Source: Novosphingobium sp049354825 (GTDB lineage Bacteria; Pseudomonadota; Alphaproteobacteria; Sphingomonadales; Sphingomonadaceae). Taken from it: a stretch of DNA of 64,000 nt. Positions 43,076 to 51,056 of the stretch are shown here, one piece after another (position 1 is the stretch's first letter; every line of letters begins with the position of its first letter). The notes below the pieces were generated by a model. The model was not told the origin of the DNA. It ran no database searches and was given only the letters and a program-made list of their open reading frames with translations. The stretch is taken from NCBI RefSeq assembly GCF_049354825.1, contig NZ_CP186480.1:2170001-2234000 (forward strand), given 5' to 3'. The position numbers and the translations under genes were made by a program.

Positions 43076-43298
43076 CGGGGACGGCGCGCCTCTGCCCGAA
43101 ATGTCCGGGCGTGAACAGATCAAACCCGCGCTCCGACTCCGGACCCCGCCGCGTCAAGCAGGAGTTGTCCCCGCTGTCCCGGCGCTGTGGGAACAGCCGC
43201 GTTTGCCTGCCCGGGTGGCGGGAGGAATCGGCTGACAGCGGGCAGGAAACCCGGTGATTGCCTTGTCCCCGGATTGCTCCCGTGGTTTATGCCGCCAT

Positions 43299-43307
43299 TC
43301 ATCCACA
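43299..43307 (+). other. DnaA-box-like site
   Basis: TCATCCACA matches TTATCCACA at eight of nine positions. It lies 20 bases before the ppsR start, inside the candidate origin. Confidence 0.5.
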
Positions 43308-43326
43308 GGGTCCGCATCGCCGCCAA

Positions 43327-44160
43327 ATGCAACGCCAGCACCTTCACCTTTTGTCGGATTCGACCGGCGAGACGCTGGAAATGCTGGCCAAGGCCGCGCT
43401 CGCGCAGTTCGAGGGCGAGGACGTGGTACGCCATTTCTGGCCGATGGTCCGCTCGCAGCAGCACCTCGACCGCATCCTGGCCGAAATCGCCGCCAATCCC
43501 GGGCTCGTGCTATTCACGCTGGTCAACGACGAGACCCGTGCCCGGCTTGAGGACAAGTGCCGCGCGCTCGGCCTGCCGGTGGTCGCCGCGCTCGATGCCG
43601 TCACCGACGCGCTCGAAGGGCTTTTCGGCCGCGCGCCCAAGGCTCGTCCAGGTCGTCAGCACATGATGGACGAGGCCTATTTCGACCGGGTCGAGGCGAT
43701 CCAGTTCACCATCGCGCACGATGACGGGATCGCCTGGGAGGACTGGGAAGAAGCCGATATCGTCCTGGCCGGCGTATCGCGCACATCGAAGACGCCCACG
43801 TCGATCTACCTCGCCAACCGCGGATACCGCGTCGCCAACATTCCGATCGTGGTGGAAAGCCCGCCGCCAGCGCTGCTGTTCGGGCTCAGGCATCCGCTTG
43901 TGGTCGGGCTGACCACGGCGGCCGACCGGTTGATCGCGGTGCGCCGCAATCGCCTGCTGTCGCTCAACCAGGCGCCCGAAACGGCCTATGTCGACGAGGA
44001 ACGGGTTGCCCGCGAACTGCAGTACGCGCGGCGTATCTTCGCCGACAACGCCTGGCCGGTTATCGACGTCACCCGCCGTTCGATCGAGGAGACCGCCGCC
44101 GCGATCATCAACCTGATGAACGAGCGCGAGGCCAGCGAAGCCGCGAACGAGAACGCCTGA
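43327..44160 (+). CDS. ppsR: PEP synthase regulatory protein / pyruvate, water dikinase kinase-phosphorylase (DUF299)
   Basis: A 277-residue bifunctional kinase/pyrophosphorylase family protein. HLHLLSDSTGETLEMLAKAA is the N-terminal signature and VLAGVSRTSKTPTSIYLANR the P-loop-like motif near residue 150; FADNAWPVIDVTRRSIEETA is the C-terminal signature. The family regulates PEP synthase or pyruvate phosphate dikinase by ADP-dependent phosphorylation. ATG 43327 fits the family start. It is the DUF299 gene that flanks the origin opposite hemE in other Alphaproteobacteria. Confidence 0.93.
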   Translation: MQRQHLHLLSDSTGETLEMLAKAALAQFEGEDVVRHFWPMVRSQQHLDRILAEIAANPGLVLFTLVNDETRARLEDKCRALGLPVVAALDAVTDALEGLFGRAPKARPGRQHMMDEAYFDRVEAIQFTIAHDDGIAWEDWEEADIVLAGVSRTSKTPTSIYLANRGYRVANIPIVVESPPPALLFGLRHPLVVGLTTAADRLIAVRRNRLLSLNQAPETAYVDEERVARELQYARRIFADNAWPVIDVTRRSIEETAAAIINLMNEREASEAANENA

Positions 44161-44170
44161 TGTCGACCCG

Positions 44171-44749
44171 ATGCTGATCCTCGCCAGCCGCAGCGCTTCG
44201 CGCCAGGCCATGCTGACCGCAGCCGGCATCGCTTTCGAGGCGCGCCCGGCCGACGTCGACGAACGCGCACTCGAAGCCACGCTGGCCGGTGCCGCGGCGC
44301 CGACCATAGCGCGCACGCTGGCCGAGGCGAAAGCGCTGGCGGTGCCGGAACCCGGCGCGCTGGTGCTGGGTTCGGATTCGCTGGTCGAGGTCGCCGGCCG
44401 GCGCTTTTCCAAGCCCCGCGACCGCGCCGAGGCGGCCGCGCACCTGCGCACCTTTTCGGGGCAGGCGATGACTCTGGCGAGCGGCGCGGCGCTGGCGCGG
44501 GACGGTCGCATTGTCTGGAGCCACGCGGAGATCGCGACGCTGACCGTGCGCGACCTCTCGGAGGGTTTCATCGAGCGCTATCTCGACGCCGAATGGCCGG
44601 CGGTGGCCGGATGCGTCGGCGTGTTCCGCATCGAGGCATTGGGTATCCAGCTGTTCGAACAGATCGAGGGCTGCCATTTCACCGTGCTCGGCATGCCGCT
44701 GCTGCCGGTACTGACGGCGCTGCGTGCCGAAGGAGCCTTGCCCGCATGA
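44171..44749 (+). CDS. maf: Maf family nucleoside triphosphate pyrophosphatase
   Basis: A 192-residue Maf/HAM1-like protein. LILASRSASRQAMLTAAGIA is the N-terminal signature (SxSxxR), DVDERAL follows, VLGSDSLVEVAGRRFSKP contains the metal-binding Asp, and CVGVFRIEALGIQLFEQIEG is the substrate-specificity region. It hydrolyses non-canonical nucleotides; the subtype (UTP/dTTP or modified bases) is not certain. It starts ten bases after ppsR and its stop overlaps aroE (ATGA). Confidence 0.92.
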   Translation: MLILASRSASRQAMLTAAGIAFEARPADVDERALEATLAGAAAPTIARTLAEAKALAVPEPGALVLGSDSLVEVAGRRFSKPRDRAEAAAHLRTFSGQAMTLASGAALARDGRIVWSHAEIATLTVRDLSEGFIERYLDAEWPAVAGCVGVFRIEALGIQLFEQIEGCHFTVLGMPLLPVLTALRAEGALPA

Positions 44750-45600
44750 GCCAGCCCTATGCCGAGGTCGTCGGCGATCCGATCGCGCAGTCGAAAAGTC
44801 CAGCGATCCACTGCTTCTGGCTGGCGGCGCTGGGGATTGCGGCCGAGTACCGCGCTCACAGCGTCGCCGCCGGCGACCTCGGCGACTATTTCGCCGCGCG
44901 CCGTGCCGATCCGAACTGGCGCGGCTGCAACGTGACGATGCCGCACAAGCAGGCTGTGATCGCGCATCTCGACCGGCTCGATCCGCTGGCCGAACGGATC
45001 GGCGCGGTTAATACCGTGGTGCCCGAAGGCGGTGCGCTGGTGGGCTACAACACCGATGTTGCCGGTTTCCTCGAACCGCTGCAAGGCTGGCTGGGCAAGC
45101 GGCACTTGTACCGCATGGCGCGGGTGCTGGGCGCTGGCGGCGCCGCACGCGCCATCGTGGCGGGCCTGGCGGCGGAACGCGTCACGATCGTCCTCGCCGC
45201 GCGCGATCCCGCCAAGGCGGAAGCACTGCTGGCAGAGCTCGATCCCGGCGGCGAGCATCACGCCGTGGCGCTGTCGCACTTTGCCCCGCCCACCGACTTC
45301 GTCTTCGACGACCGCGCCGGCTGCTTCGACCTGATCGTCAACGCCAGCCCGCTAGGGATGCGCGGGCAGGATCCGCTGGCGTTCGACTTCACCCACGCGC
45401 CGCCCGGCGCGATCGCGTATGATATCGTGACCGATCCGGCCGACACCGCGTTCCTGAAGGCCGCACGTGCGCGCGGCATGCCGACGATCGACGGCCTGGC
45501 GATGCTGATCGGGCAAGCCGCCGCTGCATTCGAACGGTTTTTCGCCGCGCACCCGCCGCGCGATCGCGACGGCGAACTGCGCGCGCTGCTGGCACGATGA
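44746..45600 (+). CDS. aroE: Shikimate dehydrogenase (NADP+)
   Basis: A 284-residue enzyme of aromatic amino-acid synthesis. YAEVVGDPIAQSKSPAIHCF binds shikimate, GCNVTMPHKQAVIAHLDRLD holds the catalytic Lys, VLGAGGAARAIVAGLAAERV is the NADP-binding loop, and LIVNASPLGMRGQDPLAF follows. Start ATG 44746 overlaps the maf stop; the stop overlaps the coaE start (ATGA). It is part of the origin-proximal block maf-aroE-coaE-dnaQ. Confidence 0.96.
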   Translation: MSQPYAEVVGDPIAQSKSPAIHCFWLAALGIAAEYRAHSVAAGDLGDYFAARRADPNWRGCNVTMPHKQAVIAHLDRLDPLAERIGAVNTVVPEGGALVGYNTDVAGFLEPLQGWLGKRHLYRMARVLGAGGAARAIVAGLAAERVTIVLAARDPAKAEALLAELDPGGEHHAVALSHFAPPTDFVFDDRAGCFDLIVNASPLGMRGQDPLAFDFTHAPPGAIAYDIVTDPADTAFLKAARARGMPTIDGLAMLIGQAAAAFERFFAAHPPRDRDGELRALLAR

Positions 45601-46190
45601 AGCGGCCGTTTGTCCTCGGCCTGACCGGCTCGATCGGGATGGGCAAGAGCGCGGTCGCGGAAATGTTCGCAGCGCGCGGCGTGCCCGTGTTCGATGCCGA
45701 CGCCGCCGTGCACCAGCTTCAGGGTCCGGGCGGCGCGCTGCTGGCGGCGATCGAACGCGCCTTTCCCGGCACGACCGGCGCCGGCGGGGTCGACCGCGCC
45801 GCACTCGGCGCCGCGGTGTTCGGCGACCGCGACGCGCTCGCCAGGCTGGAGGTGATCGTCCACCCCGCCGTCGCTGTCATGCGCGAAGAATTTCTCGCCG
45901 CGCATGCCGCGGCGCCGCTGGTCGTCTTCGATATCCCGCTCCTGTACGAGAAGGGGGGCGGGCAGGGGCTCGACGCGGTGGCGGTGGTCTCCGCGCCGGC
46001 GGACACGCAGCGCGAGCGCGTGCTCGCCCGCCCCGGGATGACGCCCGAACGCTTTGCCCAGATCCTGGCGCTGCAGGTTCCCGATGCCGCCAAGCGCGCG
46101 CGCGCCGACTATGTTATCGACACCGGCACAAGCCTGGCCGAGACCGAGACGCAGGTGGCCGCGCTGATCGAGCGGCTGGTCGCCGGATAA
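45597..46190 (+). CDS. coaE: Dephospho-CoA kinase
   Basis: A 197-residue P-loop kinase for the last step of coenzyme A synthesis. Walker A is LGLTGSIGMGKSAVAEMFAA at 6-25, VFDADAAVHQLQGPGG follows, VIVHPAVAVMREEFL is in the middle, and LVVFDIPLLYEKGGGQGLDA is the CoA-binding/lid region. The length is standard. It overlaps aroE by four bases. Confidence 0.96.
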   Translation: MKRPFVLGLTGSIGMGKSAVAEMFAARGVPVFDADAAVHQLQGPGGALLAAIERAFPGTTGAGGVDRAALGAAVFGDRDALARLEVIVHPAVAVMREEFLAAHAAAPLVVFDIPLLYEKGGGQGLDAVAVVSAPADTQRERVLARPGMTPERFAQILALQVPDAAKRARADYVIDTGTSLAETETQVAALIERLVAG

Positions 46191-46252
46191 TCGCACGGCG
46201 GCGGCGCATCACCCCCTTGCCTTGCGCCCGCGTCAGGCAGATACCCGAACCC

Positions 46253-46933
46253 ATGCGCGAAATCATTTTCGATACCGAGACCACCGGCCTCGATCCGCGC
46301 AGCGGCGACCGGATGGTCGAGATCGGCTGCATCGAGATGATCAACCGGGTGCCCACCGGCGCCGTGTTCCACGCCTACTTCCATCCCGATCGCGACATGC
46401 CCGCCGGCGCCGAGGCCGTCCACGGCTTGTCGATCGGGTTCCTGTCCGACAAGCCCCGCTTCCATGAGAAGGCGGCCGAGCTGCTCGAATTCCTTGGCGA
46501 TGCCAAGCTGGTGGCACACAATGCCGGCTTCGACTTCGCCTTCCTCGACGCCGAACTGGCGATGTGCGGCCTCGATCCGGTCTGCCGCAGCCGCATGGTC
46601 GATACCGTGCAGCTGGCCCGCGTGCGCCATCCCGGCGCCAAGCTCAGCCTTGATGCGCTGTGCACGCGCTACGGGATCGACCGCAGCCACCGCACCCGCC
46701 ACGGTGCGCTGCTCGATGCCGAACTGCTGGCACAAGTCTATGTAGAGCTGACCGGCGGCCGCCAGATCGGGCTGGGCCTCGCCGACGAGGTCGAGGCGCT
46801 GGTCGATTCGGTGGTCGAGACGGTCCGCAATCGCGTGTTCCGCCCGGCTCGCCCCCATTCCGCCAGCGCGGCGGAACTTGCCGCGCACTCGGCCTTTCTG
46901 GATACCATCAAGGAGCCGCTCTGGGCGACTTGA
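46253..46933 (+). CDS. dnaQ: DNA polymerase III epsilon subunit (3-prime-5-prime proofreading exonuclease)
   Basis: A 226-residue DEDDh exonuclease. Exo I is IIFDTETTGLDPRSGDRMVE (residues 4-23), Exo II KLVAHNAGFDFAFLDAELA and Exo III RHGALLDAELLAQVYVELTG. It proofreads in the replicative polymerase. ATG 46253 was chosen because the family starts MREIIFDTETTG; the in-frame extension upstream is not homologous-looking. Its place beside the candidate origin is conserved in Alphaproteobacteria. Confidence 0.96.
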   Translation: MREIIFDTETTGLDPRSGDRMVEIGCIEMINRVPTGAVFHAYFHPDRDMPAGAEAVHGLSIGFLSDKPRFHEKAAELLEFLGDAKLVAHNAGFDFAFLDAELAMCGLDPVCRSRMVDTVQLARVRHPGAKLSLDALCTRYGIDRSHRTRHGALLDAELLAQVYVELTGGRQIGLGLADEVEALVDSVVETVRNRVFRPARPHSASAAELAAHSAFLDTIKEPLWAT

Positions 46934-46988
46934 CCGCGCGCCCCGATCCAAGCCGGCCGCAGCCAACGACAACAAGGAGTTTCGCCCC

Positions 46989-47552
46989 ATGGACATTCGC
47001 GTATCCGGCCACCAGATCGCCACCGGTGAAGCGCTTCAGGCCCACGCCCAGGATCGCCTTGCCGCCACGGTGGAGAAATACTTCAGCCGGGCGCTGTCCT
47101 CGCAGGTTACCTTCAACAAGGCCCCCAACGGCGCGTTCCGCTGCGATATCGTCGCCCATGTCATGCAAGGGGTGATCATCAAGGCGGCGGGGCTGGCCCA
47201 GGACGCGCATCTCGCGCTCGACGATGCCATCGCCAAGGTCGACAAGCAGCTGCGCCGCTACAAGCGCCGCCTCACCGACCGGCATGAGCAGGTCAACCAG
47301 GCCCAGCGCGAGGAAGAAGCCGCCTATACCGTCTTTGCCGAACCTGACGGCGAGGATGTCGAGCCGACTTACGCGCCGCTGGTCATCGCAGAGACCCGCG
47401 TCGACGTGCCCGAAGCCACCGTTTCGGACGCGGTCATGATGCTGGACCTCAGGAATACCAACGCCTTGCTGTTCAAAAACGCTGGCACGGGCCGCCACAA
47501 TATGGTGTACCGCCGCGGCGACGGGTCGATCGGCTGGGTTGAACCGTCCTGA
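46989..47552 (+). CDS. hpf: Ribosome hibernation-promoting factor, long form
   Basis: A 187-residue long HPF/RaiA. The N-terminal domain (1-105) starts MDIRVSGHQIATGEALQAHA and contains a basic patch (KVDKQLRRYKRRLTDRHEQV). The C-terminal dimerisation domain (130-187) has DAVMMLDLRNTNALLFKNAG and ends YRRGDGSIGWVEPS. It silences ribosomes as 100S dimers in stationary phase. AAGGAG at 46974-46979 fixes ATG 46989. It is paired with ptsN as in many proteobacteria, but a terminator-like hairpin separates them. Confidence 0.95.
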   Translation: MDIRVSGHQIATGEALQAHAQDRLAATVEKYFSRALSSQVTFNKAPNGAFRCDIVAHVMQGVIIKAAGLAQDAHLALDDAIAKVDKQLRRYKRRLTDRHEQVNQAQREEEAAYTVFAEPDGEDVEPTYAPLVIAETRVDVPEATVSDAVMMLDLRNTNALLFKNAGTGRHNMVYRRGDGSIGWVEPS

Positions 47553-47592
47553 CGCGACCGCTATGGGCGCGCCGTTTTCCAGGCACGTGGAA

Positions 47593-47638
47593 GGGGCTTG
47601 GGAGCAGGGCATGGCCCCTCGCTCCCGGCGCCCCTTTT
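47593..47638 (+). terminator. Terminator-like nested hairpin after hpf
   Basis: GGGGC (47593-47597) pairs with GCCCC (47630-47634) outside GGGAGC/GCTCCC (47600-47605, 47621-47626) and an inner stem, followed by TTTT. It lies 29 bases before the ptsN ATG. Confidence 0.5.
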
Positions 47639-47666
47639 GGCGTGCGGTAAGGGGTCCACACGGACG

Positions 47667-48128
47667 ATGACTGCCCTTTTCACGCTGCTTCCCGACGCCG
47701 TCTGCACCGTCAGTGCGGATCGCAAGTCGGCTATCCTCGACCAGCTCGCCCAGCGTTTCGCCGGCGTCTACGGGCTTGACCCGGTGCTCGTCCTCGAACG
47801 GATCGAGGAGCGTGAGAAGCTCGGCAGCACCGGGTTCGGGCGCGGTGTGGCGATACCCCATGCGCGCCTGCCGGGGCTGAACCGGCCGGTGGCGGCGTTC
47901 CTGCGCCTCGATCACGCGGTTGCCTTCGATGCCGCCGACGGGCTGCCGGTCGACCTGGTGTTCGGCCTGCTGTCGCCGGAACAGGCCGGCGCTGCGCACT
48001 TGCATGCGCTGGCCGCGATAAGCCGGATGATGCGCGACGAGCGGATGCACGTGGCGCTGAGCGAAGCCCCGGGAGCCGAGGCGCTTTACGCCCTGCTCGC
48101 CAATGTCATCGACCGCGACGCTGCCTGA
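47667..48128 (+). CDS. ptsN: Nitrogen-regulatory PTS EIIA component PtsN (EIIA-Ntr)
   Basis: A 153-residue EIIA domain. The phosphorylated histidine is His 65 in GFGRGVAIPHARLPGLNRPV, and DGLPVDLVFGLLSPEQAGAA and LHALAAISRMMRDERMHVAL follow. PtsN takes phosphate from the NPr/PtsP chain and regulates potassium, nitrogen and stringent-response functions. ATG 47667 gives the family N-terminus (MTALFTLLPDAVCTV). It overlaps the next gene, a thioesterase, by 26 bases. Confidence 0.94.
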   Translation: MTALFTLLPDAVCTVSADRKSAILDQLAQRFAGVYGLDPVLVLERIEEREKLGSTGFGRGVAIPHARLPGLNRPVAAFLRLDHAVAFDAADGLPVDLVFGLLSPEQAGAAHLHALAAISRMMRDERMHVALSEAPGAEALYALLANVIDRDAA

Positions 48129-48603
48129 CGAACTGCACCAGGCGCCCGCCGCCGGGGCCCAGGGCCACTGGCGCGCGCTTGAATCGCTGTATGCCTCGGC
48201 GCCGATCAACCAGTTGTTCCGCTCGGCCCTGACCATCAGCGGAGAAGGACTGGCGCGGATCGCCTTCGATATCGAACCGGCGCACTTCCATGCCGCCGGC
48301 GCCGCGCACGGCACGATCTACTTCAAGATGCTTGACGATGCGGCGTTCTACGCCGCCAACACACTGGTGTCTGACCGCTTCCTGCTGACCACGGCATTCA
48401 ACCTTCACTTCACCGCCCCGGTCAAGGCCGGGCGCGTCGTCGCAGAGGGCAGGTGGATCTCGGGACGGCGCCGCGTCTACGTGGCCGAGGCGCGGCTGGT
48501 CGACGCTCAGGGCGAGGAGATCGGCCGCGGCACCGGCACGTTCATGAAAAGCCGTATCCCACTGTCGGCCCTGCCCGGCTATGCGGTCGCCTCGGCGTCA
48601 TGA
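48103..48603 (+). CDS. PaaI-type hot-dog thioesterase
   Basis: A 166-residue hot-dog fold protein of the PaaI family. The active-site region is AGAAHGTIYFKMLDDAAFYA with the conserved HG and Asp, followed by LTTAFNLHFTAPVKAGRVVA and GRRRVYVAEARLVDAQGEEI. It probably hydrolyses an acyl-CoA or related thioester. It begins inside the ptsN end and its own stop overlaps the DUF1491 start (ATGA), so three genes are coupled. Substrate unknown. Confidence 0.88.
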   Translation: MSSTATLPDELHQAPAAGAQGHWRALESLYASAPINQLFRSALTISGEGLARIAFDIEPAHFHAAGAAHGTIYFKMLDDAAFYAANTLVSDRFLLTTAFNLHFTAPVKAGRVVAEGRWISGRRRVYVAEARLVDAQGEEIGRGTGTFMKSRIPLSALPGYAVASAS

Positions 48604-48944
48604 GCGAACCCAGGCTCAGCCCCCGGTTCGAGATCGGTGCGCTGATTCGCCGCGCCGAAGTCGGTGGCGGATTCGCAGCCGTGCTTCATCGCGGCGACGA
48701 CCAGGCGGGAACATTGTTGCTGTTAACCACGCAAAGGGGCGGCAATCCGCGCTTGTGGGAGCGGATGCCCGGTCTCGACGACACCCGCAGGTGGACCGAA
48801 TTAACCATCCAAGGGCTTGAATCTAATGATGATTTCAGCCAATATTTGGCGCGTCGGCATGCTCAGGACCCCGATTTGTGGGTAATTGAACTGGACGTCG
48901 CTGACCCGGAACGGTTCATCGCAGAGTCGGGAACCGCCGTTTGA
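48600..48944 (+). CDS. DUF1491 family protein
   Basis: A 114-residue alphaproteobacterial protein. RFEIGALIRRAEVGGGFAAV starts the domain, GTLLLLTTQRGGNPRLWERM lies in the middle, and SQYLARRHAQDPDLWVIELD near the end is the family signature. The function is unknown. It is coupled to the thioesterase by ATGA and is last before the long folded leader of the cell-wall hydrolase gene. Confidence 0.88.
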   Translation: MSEPRLSPRFEIGALIRRAEVGGGFAAVLHRGDDQAGTLLLLTTQRGGNPRLWERMPGLDDTRRWTELTIQGLESNDDFSQYLARRHAQDPDLWVIELDVADPERFIAESGTAV

Positions 48945-48971
48945 CTCTTCGCAGCTGCGGTAACTAGGGGC

Positions 48972-49102
48972 GCGCACCTTTTGTGATTGTGCGCAGGCGG
49001 CACTGACGGACAAATCGGTCCGCAGCGCTGGCACGCAGACGGGGGGCAGCCGGCAGATTTTGCCGGACCACGTGTGAGGGGCGATGAAGCCCCGGTGGTC
49101 CG
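48972..49102 (+). ncRNA. Candidate structured 5-prime leader of the cell-wall hydrolase mRNA
   Basis: In the 201-base gap before the hydrolase gene four hairpins follow each other: GCGCAC/GTGCGC (48972-48994), CGGAC/GTCCG (49007-49022), CCGGCA/TGCCGG (49050-49066) and a two-tier stem CGGACCAC/GTGGTCCG enclosing GGGGC/GCCCC (49064-49102). The last two share bases 49064-49066 and so exclude each other at their junction. No T-run follows. I know no named family that it matches. A regulatory leader is inferred from structure alone. Confidence 0.45.
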
Positions 49103-49145
49103 TCCAACCTGTTCAGGCTCGCCAACCGCCCAAGAAGACGGTCGA

Positions 49146-49802
49146 ATGAGCCGCATTTTAAATCGCTCCGCTGCCATTGCAGTGGTCGCTACACTGATGA
49201 CTACGCTTTTCAGCGCCACCGGTTCCGGCGCAATTGCCCAGACCCCGAACGCGGCTCAGCCCGTTCCGGTCGCGGCACCTCAGGAATCGACTCCGGATCT
49301 CCCCGTCGTTGCCGTTTCGACCCCGATCGTGCAGCCGCTCCCGGCCGCCGCGGACGAAGCCGCCGCCGATGACGATGACGCCCCGCGCGCCGCCAGCCTG
49401 GCCGCGCTGGTCGACCAGAACGACAATTCCACCGACCTTTCGCGCGAGCTCGAATGCCTCGCCGGCGCGGTCTATTTCGAATCGAAGAGCGAGCCGCTGG
49501 CCGGCCAGCTCGCCGTCGGCCGCGTGATCGTCGCGCGTTCGAAGTCGGGCCGCTTCCCCAATTCCTATTGCGGCGTCGTCTACCAGCGCTCGCAGTTCTC
49601 GTTCGTGCGCGGCGGCGGGATGCCGCCGATCAACCGTGCTTCGCGGCAGTGGAAGAACGCGGTCGCGATCGCCCGCATCGCCAACGAAGGCAGCTGGAAG
49701 AGCCCGGCCGAAGGCGCGCTCTATTTCCACGCCGCCCGCGTCTCGCCGGGCTGGCACCTGACGCGCGTCGCGCAGATCCAGAACCACGTCTTCTATCGCT
49801 GA
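49146..49802 (+). CDS. Cell wall hydrolase (SleB-like, Hydrolase_2)
   Basis: A 218-residue exported protein: signal peptide about 1-32 (ATGSGAIAQ), a low-complexity Pro/Ala/Asp linker to about 85, then the Hydrolase_2 domain. LECLAGAVYFESKSEPLAGQ contains the catalytic Glu, QRSQFSFVRGGGMPPINRAS follows, and ALYFHAARVSPGWHLTRVAQ ends it. It is related to the SleB lytic transglycosylase of spore germination; in Gram-negatives it probably remodels peptidoglycan. ATG 49146 was chosen for the signal peptide. A long folded leader precedes it. Confidence 0.9.
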   Translation: MSRILNRSAAIAVVATLMTTLFSATGSGAIAQTPNAAQPVPVAAPQESTPDLPVVAVSTPIVQPLPAAADEAAADDDDAPRAASLAALVDQNDNSTDLSRELECLAGAVYFESKSEPLAGQLAVGRVIVARSKSGRFPNSYCGVVYQRSQFSFVRGGGMPPINRASRQWKNAVAIARIANEGSWKSPAEGALYFHAARVSPGWHLTRVAQIQNHVFYR

Positions 49803-49824
49803 GGACGCGTGCTAAGGCAGGGTC

Positions 49825-50613
49825 ATGACCCTGCGAATAGCGACCTACAACGTCAACGGCATCAAGGCGCGCCTGCCGCGTCTTCTCGAGTGGCTCGAGG
49901 AGACGCAGCCGGCGGTCGCCTGCCTGCAAGAGATCAAGACGCAGGATGAGGGGTTTCCCGCCGCCGAGATCGAGGCGGCCGGTTATCGGGCGGTCTGGCA
50001 CGGCCAGAAGAGCTTCAACGGAGTCGCCATCCTTGCGCGGGGGGAACAGCCGGTCGAGGTCGGGAGGGGCCTCGCCGGCGATCCCGACGATCTCCATTCG
50101 CGTTACCTCGAATGCGACGTCTTCGGCCTGCGCGTGGCCTGCATCTACTTGCCGAACGGCAACCCGGTGCCGGGGCCCAAGTTCGACTACAAGCTGACCT
50201 GGATGGACCGCCTGCGCACGCGCATGGCCCAGATCATGGCCGAGGAAGTGCCGGCGGTGATCACCGGCGATTATAACGTCATCCCCACCGATGCGGACGT
50301 CTGGTCGCCCGCCGCGATGGCGGCCGACGCCCTGATGCAGCCGCAATCGCGCGATGCCTGGTTCCGCCTGTTGGGCGACGGCTGGACCGACGCGCTGGGG
50401 CTGCACAATCCGCGCGGCGGGGTGTGGACGTTCTGGGATTACCAGGCTGGCGCCTGGCAGCGCGATCACGGCTTTCGCATCGACCACGCGCTGCTGTCGC
50501 CCGAGGCCGCCGACCGATTGGTCGCAAGCGGCGTCGACAAGGACTATCGCGGCCGCGAGCGCGCCAGCGACCACACGCCGGTCTGGGTGGAGTTGAGGTC
50601 CGTGTCAGGCTAG
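49825..50613 (+). CDS. xth: Exodeoxyribonuclease III (AP endonuclease)
   Basis: A 262-residue Mg-dependent endonuclease/exonuclease/phosphatase fold enzyme for base-excision repair. LRIATYNVNGIKARLPRLLE opens it, CLQEIKTQDEGFPAAEIEAA has the metal Glu, CIYLPNGNPVPGPKFDYKL and VITGDYNVIPTDADVWSPAA hold the Asp/Asn of the active site, and FRIDHALLSPEA and RASDHTPVWVEL the C-terminal Asp-His. It incises abasic sites. It starts 22 bases after the cell-wall hydrolase stop and is followed by a convergent gene. Confidence 0.96.
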   Translation: MTLRIATYNVNGIKARLPRLLEWLEETQPAVACLQEIKTQDEGFPAAEIEAAGYRAVWHGQKSFNGVAILARGEQPVEVGRGLAGDPDDLHSRYLECDVFGLRVACIYLPNGNPVPGPKFDYKLTWMDRLRTRMAQIMAEEVPAVITGDYNVIPTDADVWSPAAMAADALMQPQSRDAWFRLLGDGWTDALGLHNPRGGVWTFWDYQAGAWQRDHGFRIDHALLSPEAADRLVASGVDKDYRGRERASDHTPVWVELRSVSG

Positions 50614-50676
50614 CGGCGGGGGCGGTCAGGCCCTGAGGGGCATAGCTGGCAGCCTGGCTGTCAGCGGATCAGCGCA

Positions 50677-51009
50677 TCAAACCGCAAAGCTGGATCCGCA
50701 GCCGCATCCGGCGACGGCGTTGGGATTCTCGACCTTGAAGGCGGCGCCGCCCAGCGACTCGACGTAATCGACCGTGCAACCGGCGACGAGGTCGAGGCTG
50801 ATCGGGTCCACCACCATGCGGGCACCGTCGCCCTCGACGACGGTATCGTCGGCGTCGGGCGCGTCAGCCAGCTCGAACCGGTACTGAAAGCCGGAACAGC
50901 CGCCGCCTTCGACCGCGAGACGCAGCAGCGGCGCCTTGCCCTGGCGCTGCGCGATCGCGGCAACGCGCGCGGCGGCAGACGGCGACAGGTTGAGCGTGGG
51001 GGTGTCCAT
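50677..51009 (-). CDS. erpA: A-type iron-sulfur carrier ErpA
   Basis: A 110-residue HesB/IscA family protein. The three cluster cysteines are in LAVEGGGCSGFQYRFELADA and AGCGCGSSFAV at the C-terminus (C-x-C pattern). It hands Fe-S clusters to apoproteins such as IspG. The length is normal. No iron-sulfur assembly operon surrounds it here; a convergent xth lies downstream. Confidence 0.93.
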   Translation of the reverse strand: MDTPTLNLSPSAAARVAAIAQRQGKAPLLRLAVEGGGCSGFQYRFELADAPDADDTVVEGDGARMVVDPISLDLVAGCTVDYVESLGGAAFKVENPNAVAGCGCGSSFAV

Positions 51010-51056
51010 GCCAGCGATGTAGGCGTCGCGGGCGGCGATTCCTAGAGCGCGGCGGC

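Larger units (their letters stand above)
43004..43326. other. Candidate chromosomal replication origin (oriC)
   Basis: The only intergenic gap above 300 bases, between divergent hemE and ppsR, which is the location of the Caulobacter and Rickettsia origins. It holds an AT-rich stretch (43017-43050) in a GC-rich background, a near-consensus DnaA box at 43299 and a weaker inverted one at 43067. Four GANTC (CcrM-type) sites start at 43031, 43053, 43135 and 43225, and TTGTCCCC occurs twice (43165, 43263). Genes run away from it on both sides for several kilobases. No open reading frame of note or CtrA full box was found. Confidence 0.6.

Noticed and set aside
43186..43194. TGTGGGAAC as a third DnaA box in the candidate origin
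   Set aside because: Only six of nine bases agree with the consensus, within chance expectation.
43004..43326. CtrA full box (TTAA-N7-TTAA) in the candidate origin, as in Caulobacter
   Set aside because: No TTAA occurs in the gap, so Caulobacter-style CtrA repression of the origin is not supported here.
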